Shown piece after piece: positions 56,738 to 64,000 of a DNA stretch of 64,000 nucleotides. The stretch comes from Halobacillus sp. Marseille-P3879 (GTDB lineage Bacteria > Bacillota > Bacilli > Bacillales > Halobacillaceae), in contig NZ_OESS01000002.1 in NCBI RefSeq assembly GCF_900240285.1, positions 558,001 to 622,000 of the forward strand, read 5' to 3'. How positions within the stretch are numbered: the stretch's first letter is position 1; each line of letters begins with the position of its first letter. The position numbers and the translations under genes were made by a program. A model generated the notes under the pieces. The model did not search any database. It saw only the letters and a list, made by a program, of their open reading frames with translations, and was not told the origin of the DNA.

Positions 56738-57205
56738 ATGGGAGTAGAAAGTAAATCAATGAAAGTGATCATTTTTCAACTTGATCGTGAGGAGTATGCT
56801 ATTCCGGTTCACCAGGTAGGTTCTATTGAAAGAATCATGCATATTACAAGAGTACCTCGTACCTCTTCATTTGTAGAAGGAGTGATTAATCTAAGAGGAA
56901 TCGTCACACCTATTATAGATTTGCGCTCCAGGTTCGGAATTGAAACGGCGCCTTATAGTGAAAGTACTCGTATAATCATTGCCAACATTGAGGAAATGGA
57001 TGTGGGGCTGATTGTGGATGCGGCCAATGACGTACTGGATTTTGAAGTAGAAGCAATAGAACCTCCTCCCGAAGTCATAGATACAATGGAAGCGGAGTAT
57101 GTCAAAGGCGTAGTAAAAGTAGAAAAGCGCTTGTTTATCCTCCTAAATTTAAGCAAAGTTCTCTCCACAAGTGAAATCAAGGAATTAGAAGAAATTGAAG
57201 GCTGA
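56738..57205 (+). CDS. cheW: Chemotaxis coupling protein CheW
   Basis: Links CheA to receptors; 155 residues forming two SH3-like barrels. EYAIPVHQVGSIERIMHITR and VEGVINLRGIVTPIIDLR are diagnostic. AAAGGAGG precedes the ATG. The stop overlaps cheC by 11 bases. Confidence 0.95.
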   Translation: MGVESKSMKVIIFQLDREEYAIPVHQVGSIERIMHITRVPRTSSFVEGVINLRGIVTPIIDLRSRFGIETAPYSESTRIIIANIEEMDVGLIVDAANDVLDFEVEAIEPPPEVIDTMEAEYVKGVVKVEKRLFILLNLSKVLSTSEIKELEEIEG

Positions 57206-57824
57206 GGAAAGGGTATTTAAAGATGAATTCTCTGCTTTACAGCTTGACGTTTTAAAAGAGGTTGGAAACATAGGGGCAGGAAATGCTGCAGCCTCTCTTT
57301 CCACCTTATTAAATAAGCCCATTAATATGTCAGTCCCTTCCATCCAGGTGATTGAATTTGATAAGGTAATGGACTTAGCAGGGGGCGCTGATAATGAAAC
57401 GGTAAGTATATCATTACGGATAGAAGGAGATGCGCCCGGGAGTATGTTTTTTATGCTGTCTCCTCAACAAGCTGATGACTTTATTACAGAGCTTTTTAAA
57501 GAAGAGAGCGGATCCACAGAACTTAGACAATCTGCCCTTCAAGAACTTGGGAATATTATTGCGGGTTCCTATTTATCTAGTCTTGCTGATTTTACTCAAC
57601 TTGACCTTATGCCTACTGTTCCTGTCGTGGTGTCAGATATGGCAGGAGCTATTTTAAGTGCAGGGTTAATCAAGCTTTCTCAATATTATGACCGGGCCAT
57701 TGTAATCGAAACGTTATTAGAGGATAAACAGGTTGACGGTAAAATGAATGGACATTTCTTTCTCTTTCCTGATCCGGAATTTTACAAGGTATTATTTCGG
57801 TCAGTTGGTGTTTTCAATGAATAA
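57195..57824 (+). CDS. cheC: CheY-P phosphatase CheC
   Basis: Phosphatase and adaptation protein, 209 residues as in B. subtilis. Both active-site helices are kept: LDVLKEVGNIGAGNAAASL and LRQSALQELGNIIAGSY, each with E and N. The start is TTG at 57195 inside cheW, so it relies on coupled translation. It overlaps cheD by 8 bases. Confidence 0.94.
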   Translation: MKAEERVFKDEFSALQLDVLKEVGNIGAGNAAASLSTLLNKPINMSVPSIQVIEFDKVMDLAGGADNETVSISLRIEGDAPGSMFFMLSPQQADDFITELFKEESGSTELRQSALQELGNIIAGSYLSSLADFTQLDLMPTVPVVVSDMAGAILSAGLIKLSQYYDRAIVIETLLEDKQVDGKMNGHFFLFPDPEFYKVLFRSVGVFNE

Positions 57825-58308
57825 GGTCAGCCAGGTAGTTAAAGTTGGAATAGCAGATATGAATATTGTAACAGCCCCGGAAGTGTTAAAAACGTCAGGT
57901 CTTGGTTCTTGTGTTGGGGTAGTGCTCTATGATGCAGGACGTGCTAAGGCTGGAATGGTCCATATCATGCTGCCAAACTTTAATTATAGTAAGAATGCAG
58001 GAGATAATCCTGCCAAATACGCAGATAGTGGGATTGAGCTTCTTTACCACAGGCTGATTAAGGCCGGCGGATGTCCTCAAAGATTTACTGCCAAAATTGC
58101 AGGAGGTGCTCAAATGTTTCAGTTTAGTACTGATATGATGCGGATCGGTCCTAGAAACGTGGAAGCTGTTAAAAGTAAACTTCTTCAGCTGAATATTCCT
58201 TTAGAAGCTGCTGATGTAGGCGGTAAATGTGGACGGACTATTGAATTTGACCCTTCTTCATGCCTGCTCAATGTACGGACTGTTCATAAAGGAGAAAGAA
58301 TAATATGA
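57817..58308 (+). CDS. cheD: Chemoreceptor glutamine deamidase CheD
   Basis: Deamidates receptors and stimulates CheC; 163 residues. The catalytic cysteine lies in GLGSCVGVVLYD and the histidine in GMVHIMLP; a threonine in GRTIEF completes the usual triad. The ATG at 57817 overlaps the end of cheC; an earlier in-frame reading from 57748 is wholly inside cheC and not typical. Confidence 0.94.
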   Translation: MNKVSQVVKVGIADMNIVTAPEVLKTSGLGSCVGVVLYDAGRAKAGMVHIMLPNFNYSKNAGDNPAKYADSGIELLYHRLIKAGGCPQRFTAKIAGGAQMFQFSTDMMRIGPRNVEAVKSKLLQLNIPLEAADVGGKCGRTIEFDPSSCLLNVRTVHKGERII

Positions 58309-58474
58309 TTCCATCTATTAAGTAGAACATAAGTTTTGATGTCAAAGCGCTTTTTGTTTGGGACTGCTGCAAATTCTTTGGTGTGATGTGGGTTTATATT
58401 AATGGTACATTCTTTTCCAGGACCATTGCGCTTATTGCAAAAAAACAAAAGGCCGTAAACAAAAAAGCCTGATG

Positions 58475-58512
58475 AACTTTAATTAAAGTTAGTTCTCCCG
58501 CAATTAAGCGGG
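58475..58512 (+). promoter_or_regulatory. Paired hairpins in the sigD leader
   Basis: AACTTTAATTAAAGTT (58475-58490) is a 16-bp palindrome, and CCCGC-AATTAA-GCGGG (58497-58512) lies 2 bases before the AAGGAGGG site. Either could affect sigD translation or RNA ends. No known riboswitch was recognised. Confidence 0.45.
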
Positions 58513-58528
58513 TCAAGGAGGGATACGG

Positions 58529-59299
58529 ATGCACGGCTCTGTAACACATGAAAATGAGTTATGGGAAAAGTGGGTAAACGATGGGAACAGCGATGCCGTT
58601 AACGAGTTAGTTCAGGTATATGACTATTTAGTTAGCTTTCACGTCCAGAGAATTTCGGCTCATTTACCTAAAAGTGTCTGCAAAGACGATGTGAGAAGTT
58701 TAGGTCTTCTTGGGTTGTATGATGCGCTTAGAAAGTTTGATGTCAATCGTGATTTGAAATTTGATACATATGCATCGTTTCGTATCAGGGGATCAATCAT
58801 TGATGGTTTACGGAAAGAAGACTGGCTGCCGAGATCAGTCAGGGACAAATCAAAAAAGGTAGAAGCCGCTGCTGAAGAGCTGGAACAGCATTATAAAAGA
58901 CCTCCGACCTCCGGGGAGGTAGCAGAGAAAACCAGCATGAGTAAACGGGAAGTTGAAGAAGTGATGAAAGACACGTTATTTGCTAATGTGCTTTCCATGG
59001 AAGAGAAACCAAAAGAGGGAAAAGAAGAACATAAAGAAGGCATTGGTTATTCTATACCTGATCAAGGTGCTCTATCTCCTACTGAACGTATCATACAAAA
59101 GGAAAACTATCAGGAACTGGCCGAGCAAATAAAAAATTTGAATGAAAAAGAACAGTTAGTAGTAAGTCTATTTTACACAAAAGAACTTACCCTTACTGAA
59201 ATTGGGGAAATAATGGAATTAACAACATCAAGAATCTCTCAAATTCATGCCAGGGCACTATTTAAACTTCGCCACTCTCTTATCGAGATCGTCAGCTAA
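58529..59299 (+). CDS. sigD: RNA polymerase sigma factor SigD (FliA type)
   Basis: Sigma factor for late flagellar, chemotaxis and autolysin genes; 256 residues. Region 2 shows LGLYDALRKFD and FDTYASFRIRGSIIDGLRKE; region 4 shows LTLTEIGEIMELTTSRISQI. AAGGAGGG precedes the ATG. A 220-base gap separates it from cheD, more than between most genes of the operon. Its far position in the operon is known in B. subtilis to limit sigma-D amounts. Confidence 0.96.
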   Translation: MHGSVTHENELWEKWVNDGNSDAVNELVQVYDYLVSFHVQRISAHLPKSVCKDDVRSLGLLGLYDALRKFDVNRDLKFDTYASFRIRGSIIDGLRKEDWLPRSVRDKSKKVEAAAEELEQHYKRPPTSGEVAEKTSMSKREVEEVMKDTLFANVLSMEEKPKEGKEEHKEGIGYSIPDQGALSPTERIIQKENYQELAEQIKNLNEKEQLVVSLFYTKELTLTEIGEIMELTTSRISQIHARALFKLRHSLIEIVS

Positions 59300-59416
59300 T
59301 TATTGGCGGTGCTGATTGGACAATCATTAGAGACGTTACAATGGCGACAAGAGTAATATAAGACAATATACATAGGGTAGTGTAATTGTAAGAGGATTTA
59401 GGGATGAGGCTCTATG

Positions 59417-59434
59417 TTAAAACTGCAGTTTTAA
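59417..59434. repeat. 18-bp perfect palindrome between sigD and swrB
   Basis: TTAAAACTGCAGTTTTAA is its own reverse complement. It may be a protein-binding site. The 226 bases between sigD and swrB have no supported gene; residues readable before the swrB start (GGYPLAARSTIRVGLNY) are not recognised. Confidence 0.5.
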
Positions 59435-59525
59435 AAGATAAATGAAGGGGCCAGTTTTAAAGAGCGAGAAATGGGGTGGATACCCCCTTGCTGCAAGATC
59501 GACTATACGGGTGGGGCTGAATTAT

Positions 59526-59918
59526 ATGTTATATTTTTTACTGGTAATCAGTTTTATAATTGACGGGATAATCATCTTTGCACTATTCACAGTGTTTACA
59601 AAAGTGAAAAAAACGGAAGAAATAGAACTGAGACAGCAGGAAGTAGCAAAGGAGATAGAAGATCTTTTTTCTTCTTATCTGTTAGAAATTAAAGAAGAAA
59701 ACAGCCGCTTTGAATCTAAGGTAATAGAATCTTCGAATAACGAAAGTGAAACCTACAAACCTCCTGAACCTGATAAAGAAGAAGACTATGAGGTGTCTAC
59801 TCAATCAAAAGTGATTTCTTTGTACAACAAGGGGAAGTCAGTTGATGATATAGCAAGAGAGCTTAATTTAGGTGTGACTGAAACACAGTTAATTGTTAAG
59901 TTTCACAAAAAAAAGTAG
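59526..59918 (+). CDS. swrB: Swarming motility protein SwrB (YlxL)
   Basis: Single-pass membrane protein of 130 residues that in B. subtilis promotes FliM/FliY and FliP-linked basal-body maturation. An N-terminal membrane segment (about 1-24), a coiled coil with EDLFSSYLLEIKEEN, an acidic linker, and a C-terminal helix-turn-helix-like part (VISLYNKGKSVDDIARELNL). The ATG at 59526 is 9 nt after GGTGGGG and puts the membrane segment first, as in the family. An earlier ATG at 59442 would add 28 residues of no known kind. It is the last gene of the operon. Confidence 0.85.
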   Translation: MLYFLLVISFIIDGIIIFALFTVFTKVKKTEEIELRQQEVAKEIEDLFSSYLLEIKEENSRFESKVIESSNNESETYKPPEPDKEEDYEVSTQSKVISLYNKGKSVDDIARELNLGVTETQLIVKFHKKK

Positions 59919-59928
59919 CATCATCTAC

Positions 59929-59957
59929 TTGATTGAGAAGGATGATTATGGTATATT
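59929..59957 (+). promoter_or_regulatory. Sigma-A promoter for rpsB-tsf
   Basis: TTGATT (59929-59934) and TATATT (59952-59957) have a 17-bp spacer. The predicted start near 59964 leaves a leader of about 115 nt. Confidence 0.65.
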
Positions 59958-59994
59958 TACTGTCGGTGTCAATACACACACCTTCTAATTTCAC

Positions 59995-60025
59995 TCCCAG
60001 GTTGCTCTAGCATATAGAGTTGGGA
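59995..60025 (+). promoter_or_regulatory. Hairpin in the rpsB leader, possible S2 autoregulation
   Basis: TCCCA (59995) pairs with TGGGA (60021) and, inside, CTCT (60005) with AGAG (60016). Leaders of rpsB are often self-regulated by S2; this one is only a candidate. Confidence 0.4.
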
Positions 60026-60079
60026 AGGAAAGATGATGACGGTGGAGGATACTAAAAAAACCAATAGGAGGAATTACTA

Positions 60080-60826
60080 ATGTCTGTTATTTCTATGAAA
60101 CAGCTTTTAGAAGCTGGTGTTCATTTTGGACACCAAACCCGTCGCTGGAACCCGAAGATGAAGAAGTACATCTTCACTGAGCGTAACGGAATTTACATCA
60201 TCGACCTGCAAAAAACGGTTAAAAAGGTAGATGAAGCATTCAACTATGTACGTCAAGTTGCTGCTGACGGTGGAAACATTCTTTTCGTAGGTACGAAAAA
60301 GCAAGCTCAAGACACGGTACGTGATGAAGCTACTCGTTGTGGTATGTACTACATCAACCAACGCTGGTTAGGTGGTACTCTGACAAACTTCCAAACGATC
60401 CGTAAGCGTATCAACCGCTTAAAGGATATCGAGCGTATGGAAGAAGACGGTACTTTTGATGTACTTCCTAAAAAAGAAGTTGTAGATTTATTAAAAGAAA
60501 AAGATCGCCTAGTTAAATTCCTGGGCGGAATTAAAGAAATGACATCTATTCCTGATGCAATGTTTGTCATTGACCCTCGTAAAGAGCGCATTGCGATTGC
60601 AGAAGCTCACAAACTTAATATTCCGGTAGTTGGAATTGTTGATACTAACTGTGACCCAGATGAAATCGACTACGTGATTCCAGCTAACGATGATGCAATT
60701 CGTGCGGTTAAATTGCTTACAGCTAAAATGGCTGATGCTGTTCTTGAAGCGAAACAAGGTGAAGAAACTGAAGTAGCTGAAGAAGCAGAAGTTGAAGCAG
60801 AAGCAGTAGAATCCGTAGAAGAGTAA
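60080..60826 (+). CDS. rpsB: 30S ribosomal protein S2
   Basis: Small-subunit protein, 248 residues. [20 protein letters not shown] and [16 protein letters not shown] are diagnostic. A C-terminal tail of about 20 residues is almost all Glu, Val and Ala. AGGAGG precedes the ATG. A terminator-like hairpin lies between it and tsf. Confidence 0.97.
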   Translation: MSVISMKQLLEAGVHFGHQTRRWNPKMKKYIFTERNGIYIIDLQKTVKKVDEAFNYVRQVAADGGNILFVGTKKQAQDTVRDEATRCGMYYINQRWLGGTLTNFQTIRKRINRLKDIERMEEDGTFDVLPKKEVVDLLKEKDRLVKFLGGIKEMTSIPDAMFVIDPRKERIAIAEAHKLNIPVVGIVDTNCDPDEIDYVIPANDDAIRAVKLLTAKMADAVLEAKQGEETEVAEEAEVEAEAVESVEE

Positions 60827-60838
60827 TTGATGTTCAAG

Positions 60839-60874
60839 AGGTGATAAGGGGGAATACCTTTTATCACCTTTTTT
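60839..60874 (+). terminator. Attenuator hairpin between rpsB and tsf
   Basis: AGGTGATAA (60839-60847) and TTATCACCT (60861-60869) form a perfect 9-bp stem followed by six T. tsf starts 30 bases on without a clear promoter, so some read-through is needed. Confidence 0.82.
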
Positions 60875-60903
60875 AAAGCAAGAATATTTAAGGAGGCTAT
60901 AAC

Positions 60904-61788
60904 ATGGCTATTAATGCAAAAATGGTAAAAGAACTTCGTGAAAAAACCGGCGCTGGTATGATGGATTGTAAGAAAGCACTAACTGAAACAGACGGTGATA
61001 TGGATAAAGCGCTGGAATGGCTTCGTGAAAAAGGAATTTCAAAAGCACAGAAAAAAGCTGACCGCATTGCTGCTGAAGGCTCTGCACATATTGTTGTTGA
61101 AGGAAATACAGCGGCATTATTTGAAGTGAACTGTGAAACAGACTTTGTTACTAAAAATGACCAATTCCAATTATTGCTTCAGGAGCTTGGCAAACATTTA
61201 GTAGAGCAGAAGCCTGCTACTGTTGAAGAAGCTTTGGAACAGAAGCTTCACGGAGAAGGAAGCAGCCTAAATGACTATATTACTGATGTAGTAGCGAAAA
61301 TCGGAGAAAAAATCTCTCTTCGTCGTTTTGTAGTTAAGGAAAAAACTGATAATGATGCCTTTGGTGCTTATACTCATATGGGAGGACGCATCGGAGTACT
61401 TACTGTTCTTGAAGGTTCTACAGATGAGGCTGCAGCAAAGGATGTTGCTATGCATGTAGCAGCGGTTAATCCTCGCTATGTTTCTCGTGATGAAATTCCT
61501 GAAGAAGAAGTAAATGCTGAGCGTGAAACTCTTAAAACACAAGCTCTAAATGAAGGCAAGCCGGAGAATATTGTGGAAAAAATGGTTGAAGGCCGCCTGA
61601 ACAAATTCTTCCAGGAAATCTGCCTTCTTGAGCAGGATTTCGTTAAAGATCCTGATCAGAAAGTGAAGAAATATGTGGCAGCTGCAGGCGGAGAAGTGAA
61701 CGGATTTGTTCGCTTTGAAGTAGGAGAAGGCATGCAGAAGCGTGAAGAAAACTTTGCTGACGAGGTTATGAGCCAGGTTAAAAAATAA
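60904..61788 (+). CDS. tsf: Elongation factor Ts
   Basis: Guanine-nucleotide exchange factor for EF-Tu, 294 residues. [16 protein letters not shown] at the start (UBA-like domain) and [17 protein letters not shown] are the two family signatures. GGAGG precedes the ATG. Confidence 0.97.
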   Translation: MAINAKMVKELREKTGAGMMDCKKALTETDGDMDKALEWLREKGISKAQKKADRIAAEGSAHIVVEGNTAALFEVNCETDFVTKNDQFQLLLQELGKHLVEQKPATVEEALEQKLHGEGSSLNDYITDVVAKIGEKISLRRFVVKEKTDNDAFGAYTHMGGRIGVLTVLEGSTDEAAAKDVAMHVAAVNPRYVSRDEIPEEEVNAERETLKTQALNEGKPENIVEKMVEGRLNKFFQEICLLEQDFVKDPDQKVKKYVAAAGGEVNGFVRFEVGEGMQKREENFADEVMSQVKK

Positions 61789-61798
61789 TAGATTGACA

Positions 61799-61829
61799 AA
61801 AATAGGGGACACGGGGTGTTCCCTATTTT
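61799..61829 (+). terminator. Hairpin after tsf
   Basis: AAAATAGGG (61799-61807) and CCCTATTTT (61821-61829) form a 9-bp stem with a GC-rich loop. The T-run is just four bases, so termination may be weak. Confidence 0.65.
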
Positions 61830-61911
61830 AAAAAAAGAACGTAAACAACCGCTACATAAATGAATAAAAAAGTAGCAAAAGGATTAAACCAGGGAATAAA
61901 TGGAGGTTTCT

Positions 61912-62634
61912 ATGACTACAGCGCGCTATCGACGAATTGTATTAAAACTTAGTGGAGAGGCTCTAAGCGGTGAAAATGGCTTCGGCATTGAACCCGGAGT
62001 CATTAAATCGATTACTCAGCAAGTTAAAGAAGTAGCTGAATTAGGTGTGGAAGTCGCCGTTGTTGTAGGCGGCGGCAATATCTGGCGCGGTAAGGTCGGC
62101 AGTGAAATGGGGATGGATCGTGCCAACGCTGATTATATGGGGATGCTTGCAACCGTCATGAACTCTCTTGCCCTTCAGGACAGCTTAGAAAACATCGGGA
62201 TACCGACGAGAGTTCAAACATCAATTGAAATGAGACAGGTAGCTGAACCTTATATAAGAAGAAAAGCGATACGCCATTTAGAAAAGAAACGTGTCGTTAT
62301 TTTTGCGGCCGGAACTGGGAATCCGTACTTCTCTACAGATACAACGGCTGCTTTGAGAGCTGCTGAAATTGAAGCTGATGTCATTTTAATGGCAAAAAAC
62401 AATGTGGACGGGGTATACTCTGACGATCCGAAAGTCAATGAAGATGCTAAGAAGTACGATAAAGTTTCTTATCTAGAAGTACTAAATGAAGGATTAGGAG
62501 TAATGGATTCTACTGCTTCATCATTATGTATGGACAACGACATTGATTTACTGGTATTCTCTATTACAGAAGAAGGTAACATTAAGAAAGCCGTAATGGG
62601 CGAAAATATTGGAACGATCGTAAGGGGGAAATAG
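61912..62634 (+). CDS. pyrH: UMP kinase
   Basis: Phosphorylates UMP to UDP; hexameric amino-acid-kinase fold, 240 residues. [31 protein letters not shown] and the [20 protein letters not shown] segment are diagnostic. The ATG at 61912 is 4-5 nt after GGAGG; an ATG at 61900 lies just before this site. frr follows after 2 bases. Confidence 0.96.
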   Translation: MTTARYRRIVLKLSGEALSGENGFGIEPGVIKSITQQVKEVAELGVEVAVVVGGGNIWRGKVGSEMGMDRANADYMGMLATVMNSLALQDSLENIGIPTRVQTSIEMRQVAEPYIRRKAIRHLEKKRVVIFAAGTGNPYFSTDTTAALRAAEIEADVILMAKNNVDGVYSDDPKVNEDAKKYDKVSYLEVLNEGLGVMDSTASSLCMDNDIDLLVFSITEEGNIKKAVMGENIGTIVRGK

Positions 62635-62636
62635 TC

Positions 62637-63194
62637 ATGTCCGACTCAGTAATTAACGAAGGAAAACAACAAATGGAGCAAGCCGTTCAAGCTTTCTCTC
62701 GACAATTAGCTACCGTAAGAGCTGGTAGAGCCAATCCATCAATATTAGATAATGTGTATGTCGATTATTACGGTGCTGCTACTCCATTAAATCAACTGGC
62801 ACAAGTTTCCGCACCTGAGCCGCGCCTGCTTGTCATTACTCCATTTGACAAGTCAGCAATCTCGGAAATTGAGAAGGCTATCCAAAAAGCTGATCTGGGT
62901 TTATCACCTTCAAGCGATGGTAATGTGGTAAGAATTAACATTCCAGCTTTAACAGAAGAGAGACGTAAAGACCTTGTTAAAGTAGTAGGCAAATATTCAG
63001 AAGAAGCAAAAGTCCAGGTGCGTAATATCCGTCGGGATGTCAATGATCAACTTAAAAAACTTCAAAAAGATGGAGATTTGACTGAAGATGATCTTCGTTC
63101 ATCTCAGGAAGATGTTCAAAAAGTAACAGATCAAAACATTGCTGAAATCGATAAGCTGGCAAAAGCTAAAGAAGAAGAAATGATGGAAGTGTAA
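62637..63194 (+). CDS. frr: Ribosome recycling factor
   Basis: Splits post-termination ribosomes with EF-G; 185 residues. [21 protein letters not shown] and [14 protein letters not shown] are diagnostic. AGGGGG precedes the ATG. A strong terminator follows. Confidence 0.97.
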   Translation: MSDSVINEGKQQMEQAVQAFSRQLATVRAGRANPSILDNVYVDYYGAATPLNQLAQVSAPEPRLLVITPFDKSAISEIEKAIQKADLGLSPSSDGNVVRINIPALTEERRKDLVKVVGKYSEEAKVQVRNIRRDVNDQLKKLQKDGDLTEDDLRSSQEDVQKVTDQNIAEIDKLAKAKEEEMMEV

Positions 63195-63259
63195 AGGTAT
63201 CGATTCGTTTTATAGCGATAGTTAAGTCTAAAGGGCTTCTAATTATTGCTGAATTTTAT

Positions 63260-63300
63260 AAAGCCGCACTGTTGCTGGATGACAGTGCGGCTTTTGTTTT
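63260..63300 (+). terminator. Terminator after frr
   Basis: AAGCCGCACTGT (63261-63272) and ACAGTGCGGCTT (63282-63293) are perfectly complementary over 12 bp with a 9-nt loop, followed by T-rich sequence. Confidence 0.9.
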
Positions 63301-63385
63301 ACTCAATCATTTGTTATGCGTTAGCTTTTGGCTTTTAGCATCTATTACGCTTTTCTTAAATCCTCTTTAAGAGATCGGCAGCATG

Positions 63386-63415
63386 TTGTAGGATAATAGT
63401 ATATAATAATATAAT
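63386..63415 (+). promoter_or_regulatory. Sigma-A promoter for uppS
   Basis: TTGTAG (63386-63391) and a perfect TATAAT (63410-63415) are 18 bp apart, about 28 bases before the uppS start. A second TATAAT lies at 63402-63407. Confidence 0.55.
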
Positions 63416-63442
63416 GGAGCCATCGAACTGGAGGATTTATTC

Positions 63443-64000
63443 ATGCCAATCAAGTTTCCATTTACAAGGAATAAAAAACAAACGATCAATCGAACCCTTG
63501 GTTTAGATTATGATCATATACCAAAACACGTAGCGATCATTATGGATGGAAATGGTCGATGGGCAAAGAACAGAGGAATGCCTCGGATAGCAGGTCATAA
63601 AGAAGGAATGAGCGTCGTTAAGAAAATTGTCCGTCATGCATCCGACCTCGGCGTACAAATACTAACACTTTATGCGTTTTCAACAGAAAACTGGAAACGT
63701 CCGAAAAATGAAGTTGATTTTTTAATGAAGCTTCCTGTTGACTTTTTAGGTACATATTTACCTGAGTTAATTGAGAGGAATGTGCAGGTCCAAACCATTG
63801 GCGATGTCAGCCTCTTACCCGAACATACTCAAAAGGCAATAAGAGATGCGATTGAGAAAACTTCAGATAATGATGGGTTGATTCTAAATTTTGCATTAAA
63901 TTACGGCAGCCGTTATGAAATGGTGCATGCTGTCAAGGAAATTGCAAAAAATGTAGAGAAGGGCGAAATTTCATCTGAGGAAATAACAGAAGAGATGTTC
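63443..64000 (+). CDS. uppS: Undecaprenyl diphosphate synthase (3' end beyond the window)
   Basis: Makes the C55 lipid carrier for cell-wall synthesis. The first 186 residues are present and the frame is open to the window edge. IPKHVAIIMDGNGRWA holds the catalytic Asp35; FSTENWKRPKNEV and ILNFALNYGSRYE are further cis-prenyltransferase motifs. The ATG at 63443 follows GGAGG. Membrane-associated. It follows frr as in B. subtilis. Confidence 0.95.
   Translation, partial: MPIKFPFTRNKKQTINRTLGLDYDHIPKHVAIIMDGNGRWAKNRGMPRIAGHKEGMSVVKKIVRHASDLGVQILTLYAFSTENWKRPKNEVDFLMKLPVDFLGTYLPELIERNVQVQTIGDVSLLPEHTQKAIRDAIEKTSDNDGLILNFALNYGSRYEMVHAVKEIAKNVEKGEISSEEITEEMF

Noticed and set aside
58309-58528. 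A cyclic-di-GMP riboswitch before sigD
   Set aside because: The conserved core segments of the known c-di-GMP aptamers were not found; only simple hairpins are visible.
1-64000. Prophage, insertion sequence, CRISPR array, tRNA or rRNA genes
   Set aside because: No transposase or phage-type protein, regular spaced repeat or recognisable tRNA/rRNA sequence was seen; the window is core chromosome.

Overview
This window is a chromosomal core segment of a low-GC Gram-positive spore-former of the family Bacillaceae. Gene order follows Bacillus subtilis almost step by step, from sdaAB-sdaAA-recG to frr-uppS. SigD, FapR, CodY, SwrB, FliY, CheC and CheD, and Gram-positive ribosome binding sites (AGGAGG), all fit. 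Acidic extensions on FtsY, RpsB and several flagellar proteins, plus a Bacillaceae-type GC-rich intergenic repeat, suggest a moderately halophilic genus such as Halobacillus. That genus assignment is inference.

Layout. 1-1540: the end of a dispersed repeat and a minus-strand purine permease with its own promoter and terminator. 1646-9726: serine dehydratase, RecG, then the FapR-controlled lipid genes (fapR-plsX-fabD-fabG-acpP) and rnc. 9776-9997: a small minus-strand UPF0435 gene. 10169-21168: chromosome and secretion genes (smc, ftsY, ylxM, ffh) and ribosome-linked genes (rpsP, khpA, ylqD, rimM, trmD, rplS, lepB, rbgA). 21266-25709: rnhB, a deletion scar of ylqG-ylqH, sucCD, dprA. 25868-31905: topA, then xerC-hslV-hslU-codY; trmFO, usual between topA and xerC, is absent. 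31977-32781: an 800-base gene-free stretch with a candidate structured RNA, a dispersed repeat and several hairpins. 32782-59918: one long fla/che operon, flgB to swrB, all on the plus strand. 60080-64000: rpsB, tsf, pyrH, frr and the start of uppS.

The fla/che operon encodes the rod base, MS ring, C ring, export apparatus, hook, the FlhF/FlhG placement pair, the chemotaxis core and sigma-D, which switches on late flagellar genes elsewhere. CodY, just upstream, is a known nutritional repressor of motility in B. subtilis.

The most unusual material lies between genes: a nested-helix RNA candidate after codY; an eroded small flagellar gene between flgD and flgE; a ylqG-ylqH fusion scar; a perfect consensus promoter inside an inverted repeat where trmFO is missing; and an 8-codon cistron stop-start coupled to flbD. 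No mobile element, CRISPR array, tRNA or rRNA was seen.
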